A stretch of DNA of 64,000 nt from the NCBI GenBank assembly GCA_947501475.1, contig CANMWA010000010.1, positions 1-64,000 of the forward strand. Direction: 5' to 3'. The stretch comes from an uncultured Aquimarina sp. (lineage in GTDB: Bacteria; Bacteroidota; Bacteroidia; Flavobacteriales; Flavobacteriaceae). The notes below the pieces were generated by a model. The model ran no database searches. It had not been told where the DNA came from and was given only the letters and a program-made list of their open reading frames with translations. Shown here in pieces: positions 52,801 through 61,490 of this stretch. The translations under genes were made by a program, and so were the position numbers. The number at the start of each line of letters is the position of its first letter. Positions within the stretch are counted from its first letter, which is position 1.

Positions 52801-55800
52801 AGATCCTCTTTGGTAACAGGTATTTTTATGATTTCACTGTTGTTTGATAGCTTTATTAATTGCGTTTTAATCGTTTTATGATTTTTTTCTATATCGACAG
52901 TTACCGTAATATTTTTTGAAGCCGAACTTAGTTTTATCTGCGCTTCATCACCAATATTATAGGTGGTTTTATCAGTAGTGATCTCAAATAATTGCTCATC
53001 ACTAACCACCTTATCTTGTTGGTTGTAGAGGGTAAAGTATTGTATGTCTTTTACTTCCTGACCATACCGATCTTTGGTATTAAGCTCTATAACATACTTG
53101 CCAGATTCCCATTTTTTGATTGATCCTAAGGTTTGGTTTTGAGTTCCTTTTTTATTTTCTTTTGTGGCAGCAGTAGTAAACGATGTGTTTAATTTTAATG
53201 CTCCTTTTTGCCAGGTTCTATAATCATGTTCATCTTCAAAAGCATCATGAGGAAACAGGGTAGTAAATTCTTCTTTTGCAAAACCTTCGTAATCTGGTGC
53301 TTTCCATGGTCTTAAACGCAGAGGTTTTGCTGGTGCTTTGAGCTTAAAAACGTTTAAAGTTCCTGTAGCTACAACAGCTTCGTTATTAAGGTTTGAAGTA
53401 TTGATAGAAAATGAATGTTCCTTCTGGGTTTTGTCAATTTTGTTGGGTATAGTAACTGTAGCTATCATAGCATGATATCCAACATTTACTATGGTTGTAG
53501 TACTTCTGGTTTCGCCATTGATATCAACAACATCGGCTGTAATTTCATAATTAAAAATTGGAAAATTATCTTTTGAAACACTTAGGTCTGGTAATGCTTC
53601 AAAATCAAATGTATACTCGCCTTTGTCATTAGTTTTAGTTTCGCCATGAGTGATTTCTTGCGGTTCAGATGTATATCTTGGGTACCAATAACACCAAGGT
53701 GGATATTGTACTTTACGATGTACTCTATAGATTACTTTGGCATCGGTAATAGCGCTTCCGGCATAGGCCGTTGCTATACCAGTAAGTTTTATGGTTTCAT
53801 TTATTTTGTAGATTTCAGTTACTGGATTAAATTTTGTTTCAAACTTTGGTCGTTTGTATTCTTCTACAGATATGGTTGTACTATGATAATTTGAAGTTTG
53901 TATGGTATATATGCCATTTAAACCAGAAGCTGGAAGTATAAATTCACCACTATACGACCCATATTCATTGGTTTTAAAGTTTAGGGTTTTAATTTCTTGT
54001 CCGTTTACGTCTATCAAAGTAGTATACGTAGAATAATTGGGTAACACTTTGAAATCTTCTTTTCCTTTAGACGACATCATAATACCTTTAAAATATACGG
54101 TTTGCCCAGGTCTATAAATACTTCTGTCTGTAAAAAGAAAACTTGTATGTCGAGTCTCAATATCTTGATGACGGTTATGAGATTGATTTAAATAATAGCC
54201 ATCAAATCGAGCGGTATCATTTTGATATGTTACTGTAATACTTACATCATAATAATAGGTGTTTACTGTCAAAGATGCTTGCCCGCTAGCATCTGTGGTT
54301 ATGGTTTTATCTATTTTTTTTCCGTAGCTTCTATTATTGTTAGATTTCAAATGTATTTTGGCATTAGAGATAGGCATTCCATTGTTACGATCTACAACTT
54401 GATAGATAAGTTTTTCTGGAGTTTTGTTTTCAATTAATGATACATTAGTAACTTGTGTTTGACCATAAGAGAAAATATTTTCTTGCGATAGGTCTTTTGA
54501 TCTTGTTGCGACAATTAGATATGTGCCTTGTTCTAATTTTGGTAAAAGTACTTCTGTAGTGTGTTTTTGATAATCATGTTCATTACAGATTTCAGTTTCC
54601 CAATTTTTACTAGTCTTTAAAGAATTGATAAATTTAATCTGATCTTCGGCCTTATATAGTTTTTGTAATGCTTTATGTTGTTTGTGGTTTATTTGTAAAG
54701 CCCTAAAATAGAGTTTGCTTAAGTTTTTGTATGAAATTAATAACCGCCCAGAGGTTTGTATAGGTACATACTTTTCGGTTTTAATATCGAGTTCAGTATT
54801 TAGAATCCGACCTTTTAAAGCTTCGCATTTATTTGCTCCTCTAGATTTAGGGAATTTTTTTAAGGTAGTATTACATAATTCTATAGCATCTTTAAGTTTC
54901 CATCGATGTGTTGTATTTTCTTTTGGAATAAATGATGCAGCTTGTTCTGTATAGAGGTTAGCAATTTCATAATCATATAAAGCAGAAGCAGCATTAGTGC
55001 TATTTTTTTTCTTCTCGGTTAGTAATGTAGATAATAATAAATCTTGTTTATTGGTGTATGTTGCATGTTCATTAACGAATTTTAGCCGTTCTATATTTAC
55101 CTCTATAAGAGCATCAGGTGAGGTGTCTCTAGAGTGAAATGTAATTAAATTTTGATATAATTTTAATGCATTAAACTGTAATGATAACGAGTCTTTGGTC
55201 TTAATTTTTAGAGATGAAAAAGCTGTATGTTCTTGTATATATTTTTGATCATCAATAGCGAATGCATATGCTGGCTTAGTAATGTTGGTTTCAGAAGTTT
55301 TATAGAATTCTAAAGCATTGTGAACAAGAAAGTCATATAATGTTGGGCGATATTTTTTTGAATCTGTAGCTGTGGATAATATGTGATCGTATTTAGATAG
55401 GTCAGTTTGCTGTGCAAGAACTCCATTTTGAAGTGATTTTTGATAATACAAATGGATTTCTGTAAACAATGTTTGAAGATCCCAGGTTCTAAAATCCTCT
55501 TGATCCACTTTTGCCGAAGTTTGTGTTCTGTTATAAAATTTCCATCGATTCTGTTGAAAATATTGCCAATACAGATTGGCTAGAATGCTTTCTAAAATGT
55601 TTCTTTTCGGAAATTCACTTTGATTGATTTCTGTTTTAAACTCTTTTATAATAGTAAGTTGTGCGTTTTCTTCTAGAACAAGGGTGTATTTGGCCTTAAA
55701 TAACAGTGTTTTTATGATCTGATTGTGATTGTCTTCTTCTTTAGACTTTTTATGTATTTTTTCAACGACCTCTAAAGCAGATTTTGGTAATCCTTTTTGA

Positions 55801-55904
55801 TCAAAAGCCTCAACTTGTTTCCAATCGCTTTGGTAATCGTTCTGGGCATTCATATAGCTTAGATTTGATATACAGATTATTATAAAGAGGATGCATTTTT
55901 TCAT
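49812..55904 (-). CDS. Alpha-2-macroglobulin family protein with thioester motif
   Basis: A 2030-residue exported protein with signal peptide MKKCILFIIICISNLSYMNAQ. An N-terminal helical, repeat-like part (about 25-500) precedes macroglobulin beta-domains, including the MG2-type RPGQTVYFKGIMM. A Met/Ala/Glu-rich low-complexity segment sits near residue 1200, then the MG7/complement-like core. The thioester sequence CAEQ is intact (Cys1482 to Gln1485, in YPYECAEQTFSRYY). Bacterial members are thought to trap attacking proteases. The usual partner PBP1C is not adjacent; the divergent neighbour is mpl. No lipobox is seen, so anchoring is uncertain. Confidence 0.9.
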   Translation of the reverse strand: MKKCILFIIICISNLSYMNAQNDYQSDWKQVEAFDQKGLPKSALEVVEKIHKKSKEEDNHNQIIKTLLFKAKYTLVLEENAQLTIIKEFKTEINQSEFPKRNILESILANLYWQYFQQNRWKFYNRTQTSAKVDQEDFRTWDLQTLFTEIHLYYQKSLQNGVLAQQTDLSKYDHILSTATDSKKYRPTLYDFLVHNALEFYKTSETNITKPAYAFAIDDQKYIQEHTAFSSLKIKTKDSLSLQFNALKLYQNLITFHSRDTSPDALIEVNIERLKFVNEHATYTNKQDLLLSTLLTEKKKNSTNAASALYDYEIANLYTEQAASFIPKENTTHRWKLKDAIELCNTTLKKFPKSRGANKCEALKGRILNTELDIKTEKYVPIQTSGRLLISYKNLSKLYFRALQINHKQHKALQKLYKAEDQIKFINSLKTSKNWETEICNEHDYQKHTTEVLLPKLEQGTYLIVATRSKDLSQENIFSYGQTQVTNVSLIENKTPEKLIYQVVDRNNGMPISNAKIHLKSNNNRSYGKKIDKTITTDASGQASLTVNTYYYDVSITVTYQNDTARFDGYYLNQSHNRHQDIETRHTSFLFTDRSIYRPGQTVYFKGIMMSSKGKEDFKVLPNYSTYTTLIDVNGQEIKTLNFKTNEYGSYSGEFILPASGLNGIYTIQTSNYHSTTISVEEYKRPKFETKFNPVTEIYKINETIKLTGIATAYAGSAITDAKVIYRVHRKVQYPPWCYWYPRYTSEPQEITHGETKTNDKGEYTFDFEALPDLSVSKDNFPIFNYEITADVVDINGETRSTTTIVNVGYHAMIATVTIPNKIDKTQKEHSFSINTSNLNNEAVVATGTLNVFKLKAPAKPLRLRPWKAPDYEGFAKEEFTTLFPHDAFEDEHDYRTWQKGALKLNTSFTTAATKENKKGTQNQTLGSIKKWESGKYVIELNTKDRYGQEVKDIQYFTLYNQQDKVVSDEQLFEITTDKTTYNIGDEAQIKLSSASKNITVTVDIEKNHKTIKTQLIKLSNNSEIIKIPVTKEDLGGFSVSYSFVNYNSYQNGIVPIAVPYEPTDLSIETKTFRDKLLPGQDETWSFTVKGPKGDSVSAELLASMYDASLDQFKNHQWYFNPINRPSYYTQNTRQATQSFGIHPFRLQNNKRYNTYYDTQGYDRLNWFGLYFGQQYFGGNNRRMKSNEIAPAPMMQRSAAKMGMADDMVMEEAEAASLKSEEIIEQDKQNSDVVEAKAVKKEQSLEGIKIRKNLQETAFFFPKLTTDAEGNMSFNFTAPEALTKWKLQLLAHTKEMHSAVETLETVTQKELMVLPNPPRFLREGDNIVLSTKISNLATKDLSGIVELQLFDALTNKTIDADLKNSNARQSFAVKTKGNTNIAWELQIPDNVQTVQYKIIAKAGDFSDGEQNVLPVLSNRMLVTETLPMWIRSDQTKTFTLDKLKNNSSNTLKHHKLTLEMTSNPAWYAVQALPYLMEYPYECAEQTFSRYYANALASHIANANPRIQEVFNQWKSTDALLSNLEKNQELKSLMIQETPWLRDAQSESEQKKRIALLFDLNKMNNELQSALNKLKQMQYGSGGFPWFKGGRENRFITQHIATGFGHLKKLGVTQFDPNTSSMLQNAVRFLDAEFVREYNDLKRYCKKNKIDINKNHLSYTQIHYLYMRSFFADIKRPNTTNEAWKYYLGQSKKYWLKQSLYAQGMLALILERNDDHTTATKVIRSLDERSITNEELGMYWKSNTASWYWYQAPIETQSLMIEVFSEIEAEPKRTEIVDNLRVWLLKNKQTNRWKTTKATSDATYALLLQGSDWLSVTDMVDITLGDQKIDPSTMEDVKVEAGTGYFKTSWNGNEIQPNMATATISKKGKGIAWGALYWQYFENLDKITSAETPLKLKKKLFLKKNTDTGEEITEITNKTNLQLGDLVRVRIELRSDRTMEFVHMKDMRASGLEPINVISQYKWQDGLGYYESTKDASTNFFFDYLPKGVYVFEYDLRVNNKGDFSNGITTIQSMYAPEFSSHSEGVRITIK

Positions 55905-56287
55905 TATAAAACTTTTAGGTTATTATATACACTCAAACAAGACTTATACCAATTTTATTGGCAAGATGTATAAATTCGTTAATAACATTATAAAACTACG
56001 TATTTGAAATGAGCCTTGATAATTTTCAGACTATAAATCCAGCACAAAGCAAATTCGATTTTGGGTACTAAGAAAACGATAAACTAGAATAGATAAAAGC
56101 GTGAATGAGTGAAACGGTTGTTTTGATTATTCTAGAGGGTGATTTTATGAGTGTTTGAGTATTTGAGTTTGTGAGAGACTATCATTTCATTTAATTTTAT
56201 ACCCTTATACTCTAATATTTTTTATTCTTCCGTTGTTTTATTATTCATTGTAGATTGTATCTTTACTTCTTGATTTAAGAAACTACT
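55905..56287. other. 383-base divergent gap between the macroglobulin gene and mpl
   Basis: No gene. A near -7 box TATCTTTA (56258-56265, one mismatch) stands 22 bases before the mpl start. A G/T-rich stretch with repeated TTGAGT-like words lies at about 56150-56175. Nothing else is apparent. Confidence 0.45.
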
Positions 56288-57646
56288 ATGCGTGTACATT
56301 TTATTGCAATTGGAGGAAGCGCTATGCATAACCTTGCGATTGCTCTACATCAAAAAGGATATCAAGTCACCGGAAGTGATGATACTATTTTTGAACCTTC
56401 AAAATCAAGATTAGAACGGTATGAGTTATTGCCTTCACAATTTGGATGGTTTCCCGATAGAATTACTTCAGAACTTGATGCAATTATCTTAGGAATGCAT
56501 GCCAAAGAGGATAACGCAGAATTGCTCAAAGCTCAAGAATTAGGATTAACCATATATTCTTATCCCGAATTTTTATATGAACAATCCAAAAACAAAACAC
56601 GGGTGGTAATAGGGGGGTCACATGGTAAGACTACTATTACATCAATGATTTTACATGTACTACATTATCATGAAAAAGAAGTAGATTATATGGTAGGTGC
56701 TCAACTTGAAGGTTTTGATACCATGGTACATCTTACCGAAGAGAATGATTTTATGATACTAGAAGGGGATGAGTATCTGTCTTCGCCAATAGATCGTAGG
56801 CCAAAATTTCATTTATACAAACCTAATATTGCTTTGGTAAGTGGTATTGCTTGGGATCATATCAATGTGTTTCCAACTTTTGAGAATTATGTAGAGCAGT
56901 TTAGGATTTTTATGAATTCTATTGTTAATGGAGGGGCACTAGTATATAATGAAGAAGATAGTGAAGTAAAAACATTGGCAGAGGCAACCGAAAACCCTAT
57001 TCGTAAATTTGCATACACCACCCCTAATTATAGAATTGAAGATGGTAAAACCTTGCTAGATACTCCTGAAGGAGAAATGCCAATTGAAGTTTTTGGGGGG
57101 CATAACCTTAGTAATCTGGCTGGCGCAAAATGGATATGCCAACATATGGGTATAGATGAAGATGATTTCTATGAGGCTATAGCCTCTTTTAAAGGGGCCT
57201 CAAAACGACTAGAAAAGATTGCAGAAAGTAGAACAGTAGTTGCGTACAAGGATTTTGCACATAGTCCTTCTAAAGTAAGTGCAACCACAAAAGCAGTAAA
57301 GGAGCAATATCAAAATAGAACAGTATTAGCGTGTCTTGAATTACATACATATAGTAGTCTAAATGCAGAGTTTTTAAAAGAATATGAAGGTGCATTAGAT
57401 AAAGCCGATGAAGCAGTAGTTTTCTATTCTCCGCACGCTGTTAAAATAAAACAATTAGAAGAGGTTTCTGCCTCGCAAATAGCAAGTGCATTTAATCGTG
57501 ATGATCTCATTATATATACTAATCCAGAAGAGTTTCATGAGTTTTTAAAACAAAGAAATTTTTCTAACGCTGTCGTACTCCTTATGAGTAGTGGTAATTA
57601 TGGAGGTTTGGATTTTAATGAAGTAAAACAATGGATTGAGGATTAA
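56288..57646 (+). CDS. mpl: UDP-N-acetylmuramate:L-Ala-gamma-D-Glu-meso-DAP ligase
   Basis: A 452-residue Mur-ligase-family enzyme for peptidoglycan recycling; it attaches the recovered tripeptide to UDP-MurNAc. The N-terminus HFIAIGGSAMHNLAIAL replaces the MurC GIGG-type start in the way typical of Mpl. The ATP loop GGSHGKTT is at 109-116. EGDEYLSSPIDRRPKF, AWDHINVFPTFENY and DFAHSPSKVSATT are characteristic. Its stop overlaps the end of the convergent PaiB-like gene by four bases. Confidence 0.93.
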   Translation: MRVHFIAIGGSAMHNLAIALHQKGYQVTGSDDTIFEPSKSRLERYELLPSQFGWFPDRITSELDAIILGMHAKEDNAELLKAQELGLTIYSYPEFLYEQSKNKTRVVIGGSHGKTTITSMILHVLHYHEKEVDYMVGAQLEGFDTMVHLTEENDFMILEGDEYLSSPIDRRPKFHLYKPNIALVSGIAWDHINVFPTFENYVEQFRIFMNSIVNGGALVYNEEDSEVKTLAEATENPIRKFAYTTPNYRIEDGKTLLDTPEGEMPIEVFGGHNLSNLAGAKWICQHMGIDEDDFYEAIASFKGASKRLEKIAESRTVVAYKDFAHSPSKVSATTKAVKEQYQNRTVLACLELHTYSSLNAEFLKEYEGALDKADEAVVFYSPHAVKIKQLEEVSASQIASAFNRDDLIIYTNPEEFHEFLKQRNFSNAVVLLMSSGNYGGLDFNEVKQWIED

Positions 57647-58254
57647 AAGTGCTTTTCGAATATTGAAGTAACAAAATCTGCCACATTTTTTTGATTGTTA
57701 TTAATTAATTCACGTTTAGCATTTTCAATATCTGCAGGAATTTTGTCTTGACTTAGTTTAAATTTCCCTTCCCATTGTTTAATTTCAATTTCAAAACAAT
57801 GAATATACGGCACTAAACGATCCATTCTAGGGTCTTTGTATTCTAAAATAAACTTTTGATTTGGCGTCTCAAGAAATTCAGTCATAATTACCATAGATTT
57901 TTTTATCATATCTGGATCTGTAATTTCTTTAACTATACCTGTAGCATGAGCGATAATGTAATTCCAGGTAGGAAGTTGTTTTGTTGTATAAATAGAAGGG
58001 GATATATAGGTTTGCGGCCCTTGAAATACAGTGGCGATTGGATGGTTGTCTTTTAATAATTGAGTATGAGGGTTATTCTTGTCAATATGACCTACTAATG
58101 TATCTCCATGAAAAATCAGTGGTGCATGGGTAATATATGGAATATTATCTTTTGCGGATATCAAAGAGGCAAAGGGATAGTCTATTGCTACTTGTTTTAT
58201 GTTTTCGAGATTATTATCCTGATGATGTTTTGGTGGATACACAGTTTTATACAT
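57643..58254 (-). CDS. PaiB-like FMN-binding protein
   Basis: A 203-residue protein with the start MYKTVYPPKHHQDN that matches PaiB-type proteins; a frame from 58278 adds 8 less likely residues. PYITHAPLIF, LVGHIDKNNPH and VFQGPQTYISPSIY fit the FMN-binding split-barrel fold. PaiB was described as a negative regulator in Bacillus, but most members are uncharacterised and no DNA-binding domain is visible here. Its start overlaps the end of the upstream DUF1569 gene by 8 bases, so the two are probably coupled. Confidence 0.83.
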   Translation of the reverse strand: MYKTVYPPKHHQDNNLENIKQVAIDYPFASLISAKDNIPYITHAPLIFHGDTLVGHIDKNNPHTQLLKDNHPIATVFQGPQTYISPSIYTTKQLPTWNYIIAHATGIVKEITDPDMIKKSMVIMTEFLETPNQKFILEYKDPRMDRLVPYIHCFEIEIKQWEGKFKLSQDKIPADIENAKRELINNNQKNVADFVTSIFEKHF

Positions 58255-58690
58255 TAAATTGTTGAAGATGGTGGTCAAGATGCTTGTATTGCATTTTGCC
58301 CCATTGCTCTGTGGTGAATTTTCCGAACATAGGATGTGGATCCCAATCGGTTTTGTTTTTTTGATTAGAAAATTCTGTAACTAGTTCTAACAACCCTTTT
58401 TGCTCGACCTCAAATTCCTTTTGATCTACTACTTTTAATTTTGAATGAGTAGGTAGATTTTTTGCCCAAGGCTTGTCACTATATAACGATTTCTTAAAAA
58501 ATAATTTGGCTAATAGACTTGGTTTAAGTTTAGGATGTTCTTTTTGCAATGCAATTTTTAAAGGAAACTGGCAATGAAATAGCATTTGCGACACGTCCAT
58601 TTTCCCCCAAGAAGGAGAGCTGCCAGATGATAAGCTTTTGATTCGGGTTTCTATCTCGTTTTGTGTAGTTTCATCAAACAAAGATTTCAT
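58247..58690 (-). CDS. DUF1569 (DinB-like) protein
   Basis: A 147-residue protein started at 58690 (MKSLFDETTQ). It has the DUF1569 pattern SPSWGKMDVSQMLFHCQFPL and the C-terminal HPMFGKFTTEQWGKMQYKHLDHHLQQF with a His-rich end (a region rather than one motif), consistent with a DinB-type metal-binding bundle. Function unknown. It is followed immediately by the PaiB-like gene with an 8-base overlap. Confidence 0.8.
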   Translation of the reverse strand: MKSLFDETTQNEIETRIKSLSSGSSPSWGKMDVSQMLFHCQFPLKIALQKEHPKLKPSLLAKLFFKKSLYSDKPWAKNLPTHSKLKVVDQKEFEVEQKGLLELVTEFSNQKNKTDWDPHPMFGKFTTEQWGKMQYKHLDHHLQQFNV

Positions 58691-58748
58691 ATTTTTGATT
58701 TTAAGATGATTTGTAATCAAAAATAAGGTATTTAAAAATAGAAATAAA

Positions 58749-58781
58749 AATAAAGGCTAATCATATTAATTAGCCTTTATT
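58749..58781 (-). terminator. Terminator downstream of the small secreted protein gene
   Basis: A 13-bp stem (58749-58761 with 58769-58781) over a 7-base loop, followed on the minus strand by a T-rich tract. It separates the gene ending at 58803 from the DUF1569 gene. Confidence 0.75.
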
Positions 58782-58802
58782 GTATATGATAATACCTATT
58801 TA

Positions 58803-59246
58803 TTAACTTGCTTCGTCGAAGAATAAACTTAAGAATCCATCAAGATCATCACTACTAGCTATATCTACCATAGTTCCTAAATTAATCATTAATGGTTGGT
58901 CTTTAATGGTACCTTGTAAAAAGTATTGAAAAGTGGTTCCCATTTTGAACTTGTATCCTTTTAATTGAGCGCCAAAAGAAGTAAAAGTTACTTCGGATTT
59001 AGAACTGTTACTTTCACCAAATGCGGATATAGTTGCGTTAAATACTTCAGATAGCATATCTGCGCTATAGTAATCCCATTTAATCGATGTTCCATTACAT
59101 GCTTGTAATTCGTATTCAGATTGGGCTTCACATCCTCTAGGTACTTGTATGTTATTTCCTACTAGGTTTAAAAAAGATACTTTTTTATCCTGGCCATAAA
59201 AACTAAGAGTTACAAGAAATAAAACGATAGTAAAAATATTCTTCAT
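58803..59246 (-). CDS. Small secreted protein of unknown function
   Basis: A 147-residue protein with signal peptide MKNIFTIVLFLVTLSFYGQ. Two cysteines (RGCEAQ and LQACNGT) could form a disulfide. The C-terminal half (TFTSFGAQLKGYKFKMGTTFQYFLQGTIKDQ region) looks beta-rich. I do not recognise the family. It has its own promoter box (59306-59299) and a terminator. Confidence 0.72.
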   Translation of the reverse strand: MKNIFTIVLFLVTLSFYGQDKKVSFLNLVGNNIQVPRGCEAQSEYELQACNGTSIKWDYYSADMLSEVFNATISAFGESNSSKSEVTFTSFGAQLKGYKFKMGTTFQYFLQGTIKDQPLMINLGTMVDIASSDDLDGFLSLFFDEAS

Positions 59247-59298
59247 AAATAGGTTAATTTGAAGTTGTTAAATTGTTCATTTTTGGATTTCGGGTGCC

Positions 59299-59306
59299 CA
59301 AATATA
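59299..59306 (-). promoter_or_regulatory. -7 element of the small secreted protein gene
   Basis: On the minus strand TATATTTG, an exact consensus match, with TTTG candidates 16 and 20 bases upstream (59326-59323 and 59330-59327). Confidence 0.6.
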
Positions 59307-59464
59307 GTAAAACTTTCATTTTCAAACAAATATCTATGTTAAATATTGATAATTTTTTAAAAATAAAAAGCGTAGTTTATATATATTATTGGGTTAATAA
59401 TGTGTTGTTTTTGAGATAAATAGTTTATACTTACAAGGAAAATAAGTACTGTTAAAAATAATAT

Positions 59465-60163
59465 ATGAGTGAGTTAAATTCCTCTTTTTCCATAAAAAAA
59501 TGGAGTGAAAATGATCGTCCAAGAGAAAAATTAATCGCTAAAGGGAAGAATACATTGACAGATTCCGAGTTAATCGCCATTCTTATTGGCTCTGGTAATC
59601 GAGATGAAACTGCCGTTGCATTGAGTAAAAGAATTCTGGCTAGCGTAGATCATAATATCAATGCTTTAGGTAAACTGTCTATTAGTCAGTTAATGAGTTT
59701 TAAAGGAATAGGTGAAGCAAAAGCAATAGCTATAATTGCAGGATTAGAACTAGGACGAAGAAGAAGGGAAGAAAATATTCCAGAGATTTCAAAAATTACC
59801 TCTAGCAAAGATGTATTTACTATTTTAAGGCCTGTTATTGGTGATCTCGATCATGAAGAATTTTGGGTTTTATTTTTGAATAATGCGAATAAAGTAATTC
59901 AAAAAAAGCAAATTAGTGTGGGAGGAAAAACCGGAACCTTGGTAGATCCTCGCATCATATATCGAGCAGCAATAGAATACGGCGCTACCGGGATAGTCAT
60001 AGCACATAATCATCCCAGTGGTTTGCTAAAACCAAGTGAGTCTGATAAAAATTTAACCCAAAAAATAAAACAAGCGGGAGCAAGTTTGGATATCAATGTA
60101 TTAGATCATCTTATTATTACAGAAAAAAGCTATTTTAGCTTTGCTGATGAGTCTATGTTGTAA
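59465..60163 (+). CDS. radC: RadC/JAB-domain protein
   Basis: A 232-residue protein. A helix-hairpin-helix-like segment (about 70-95, LMSFKGIGEAKAIAI) precedes a JAMM metalloprotease-like domain with His181, His183 and Asp194 in HNHPSG-x7-SD. The DNA-repair role implied by the name is doubtful in the literature; the JAMM site suggests a hydrolase. Its stop codon lies within a short run of GTAAATC repeats, and the next gene starts 22 bases later. Confidence 0.9.
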   Translation: MSELNSSFSIKKWSENDRPREKLIAKGKNTLTDSELIAILIGSGNRDETAVALSKRILASVDHNINALGKLSISQLMSFKGIGEAKAIAIIAGLELGRRRREENIPEISKITSSKDVFTILRPVIGDLDHEEFWVLFLNNANKVIQKKQISVGGKTGTLVDPRIIYRAAIEYGATGIVIAHNHPSGLLKPSESDKNLTQKIKQAGASLDINVLDHLIITEKSYFSFADESML

Positions 60164-60185
60164 ATCGTAAATCGTAAATTAAAAT

Positions 60186-61490
60186 ATGTTATTAATCCAT
60201 GTGCAAAAAATTACACCTAGAGTATCTTATACTTTTAAGCAAATTTGTAAGAGAATCCTAGGCCTTGATGTAGATCTAACCTCTAAAATCGAATCATTTA
60301 TTGCTCATGATGGTCCTAAGTTTTCATATGGTAAGAAGCCTTTGGGTAAAGAGCTTTATTTTCAAAGCGTAGATTTACTTTTTGAATATGGGTTAAATGA
60401 TTTAAACTTTAGTGTATTTGATTGGGAAGAAACCAAATGTTTTTTTCCGGTTAAACACGAAAACTCTGCATTACCCTTTGATATATTTGCTGCAACATTT
60501 TACCTTTTGACTCGATACGAAGAGTATTTACCACATGTAAAGGATGATTTGGGACGTTTTCCTGCGACTGAAAGTATAGCGTATACAAATGATTTTTTAC
60601 AAGATCCGGTTATAGATATATGGGCACATAAATTCAAGAAAAACCTTTTAGAAAAATACCCAGATCTTGAGTTTGAAGAAAAAAAATTTAAAATCATGCC
60701 CGTCATTTCTGTAGCTGAAACTTTTGCATACAAAAACAAAGGTATTTTAAGATCTATAGGAGGTGCGTTAAGAGACCTGTGGAGCTTAAAACTTGATGAG
60801 GTTACTGATAGGGTTAAAGTGTCTATTGGACTTAAAAAAGATCCATATGCTGTATTTGATTTTATAATAGATCTACAGAAAAAGAAAAAAAGAAAAGCAA
60901 AAGTGTTGATCGGATTGGGAGACTACTCTAATTATGAAAAAAACATAGGGTATAACCACTTAAAACACCATACCCTAATAAAACATATTGCTGATTATAT
61001 AGATATTGGTCTTAAGGTGTCATACCAGGCGATTTGTGATTTGCCAACATTGAATAAGGAGAAGCAAAGAATAGAAGGGGTTTTTAATAGGAGGCTCAAA
61101 TATGTAATCTGTTCTTTTTTTAAAATAAAATTACCTGAAGCATATCGTAATTTTATAGAATTAGAAGTCGAAGAAGATTACTCTATGGGATATTCTAAGC
61201 ATTTTGGGTTTAGAGCAGGTACATGTACTCCTTTTATGTTTTATGATTTGGATTATGAAGTGCAAACTCCTCTGGTTATTTATTCTTTTTGTTTTTCGAA
61301 TGATGACCGTTTTTCTGATATCGATGATGAAGCAACAGCAAGAAAAGAGGCGCTTTTATACATAGAGAAAATAAAGAGCGTAAAAGGTATTTTTATACCA
61401 GTCTTTAATAGTAAATTGTTTAGTGACCTTAATGGACAACCGTTTTGGAAGTCAATATTAGAATTTATTTGGAATCAAGAAGATGAATAA
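60186..61490 (+). CDS. Polysaccharide-deacetylase-like protein with eroded motifs
   Basis: A 434-residue protein that follows, along its whole length, a flavobacterial deacetylase-like family I recall: the lead domain, FAATFYLLTRYEEY, DPVIDIWAHKF, YRNFIELEVEEDYSMGY and FGFRAGTCTPFMFYDL. The catalytic sites look degraded: the Asp-containing strand before FAYKNKG reads ISVAETFAYKNKG (174-186), and the usual GIHPSY reads GLKVSY (275-280), so at least one Asp and one His appear lost. It may be a non-catalytic homolog. The next gene overlaps its end by 8 bases. Confidence 0.7.
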   Translation: MLLIHVQKITPRVSYTFKQICKRILGLDVDLTSKIESFIAHDGPKFSYGKKPLGKELYFQSVDLLFEYGLNDLNFSVFDWEETKCFFPVKHENSALPFDIFAATFYLLTRYEEYLPHVKDDLGRFPATESIAYTNDFLQDPVIDIWAHKFKKNLLEKYPDLEFEEKKFKIMPVISVAETFAYKNKGILRSIGGALRDLWSLKLDEVTDRVKVSIGLKKDPYAVFDFIIDLQKKKKRKAKVLIGLGDYSNYEKNIGYNHLKHHTLIKHIADYIDIGLKVSYQAICDLPTLNKEKQRIEGVFNRRLKYVICSFFKIKLPEAYRNFIELEVEEDYSMGYSKHFGFRAGTCTPFMFYDLDYEVQTPLVIYSFCFSNDDRFSDIDDEATARKEALLYIEKIKSVKGIFIPVFNSKLFSDLNGQPFWKSILEFIWNQEDE

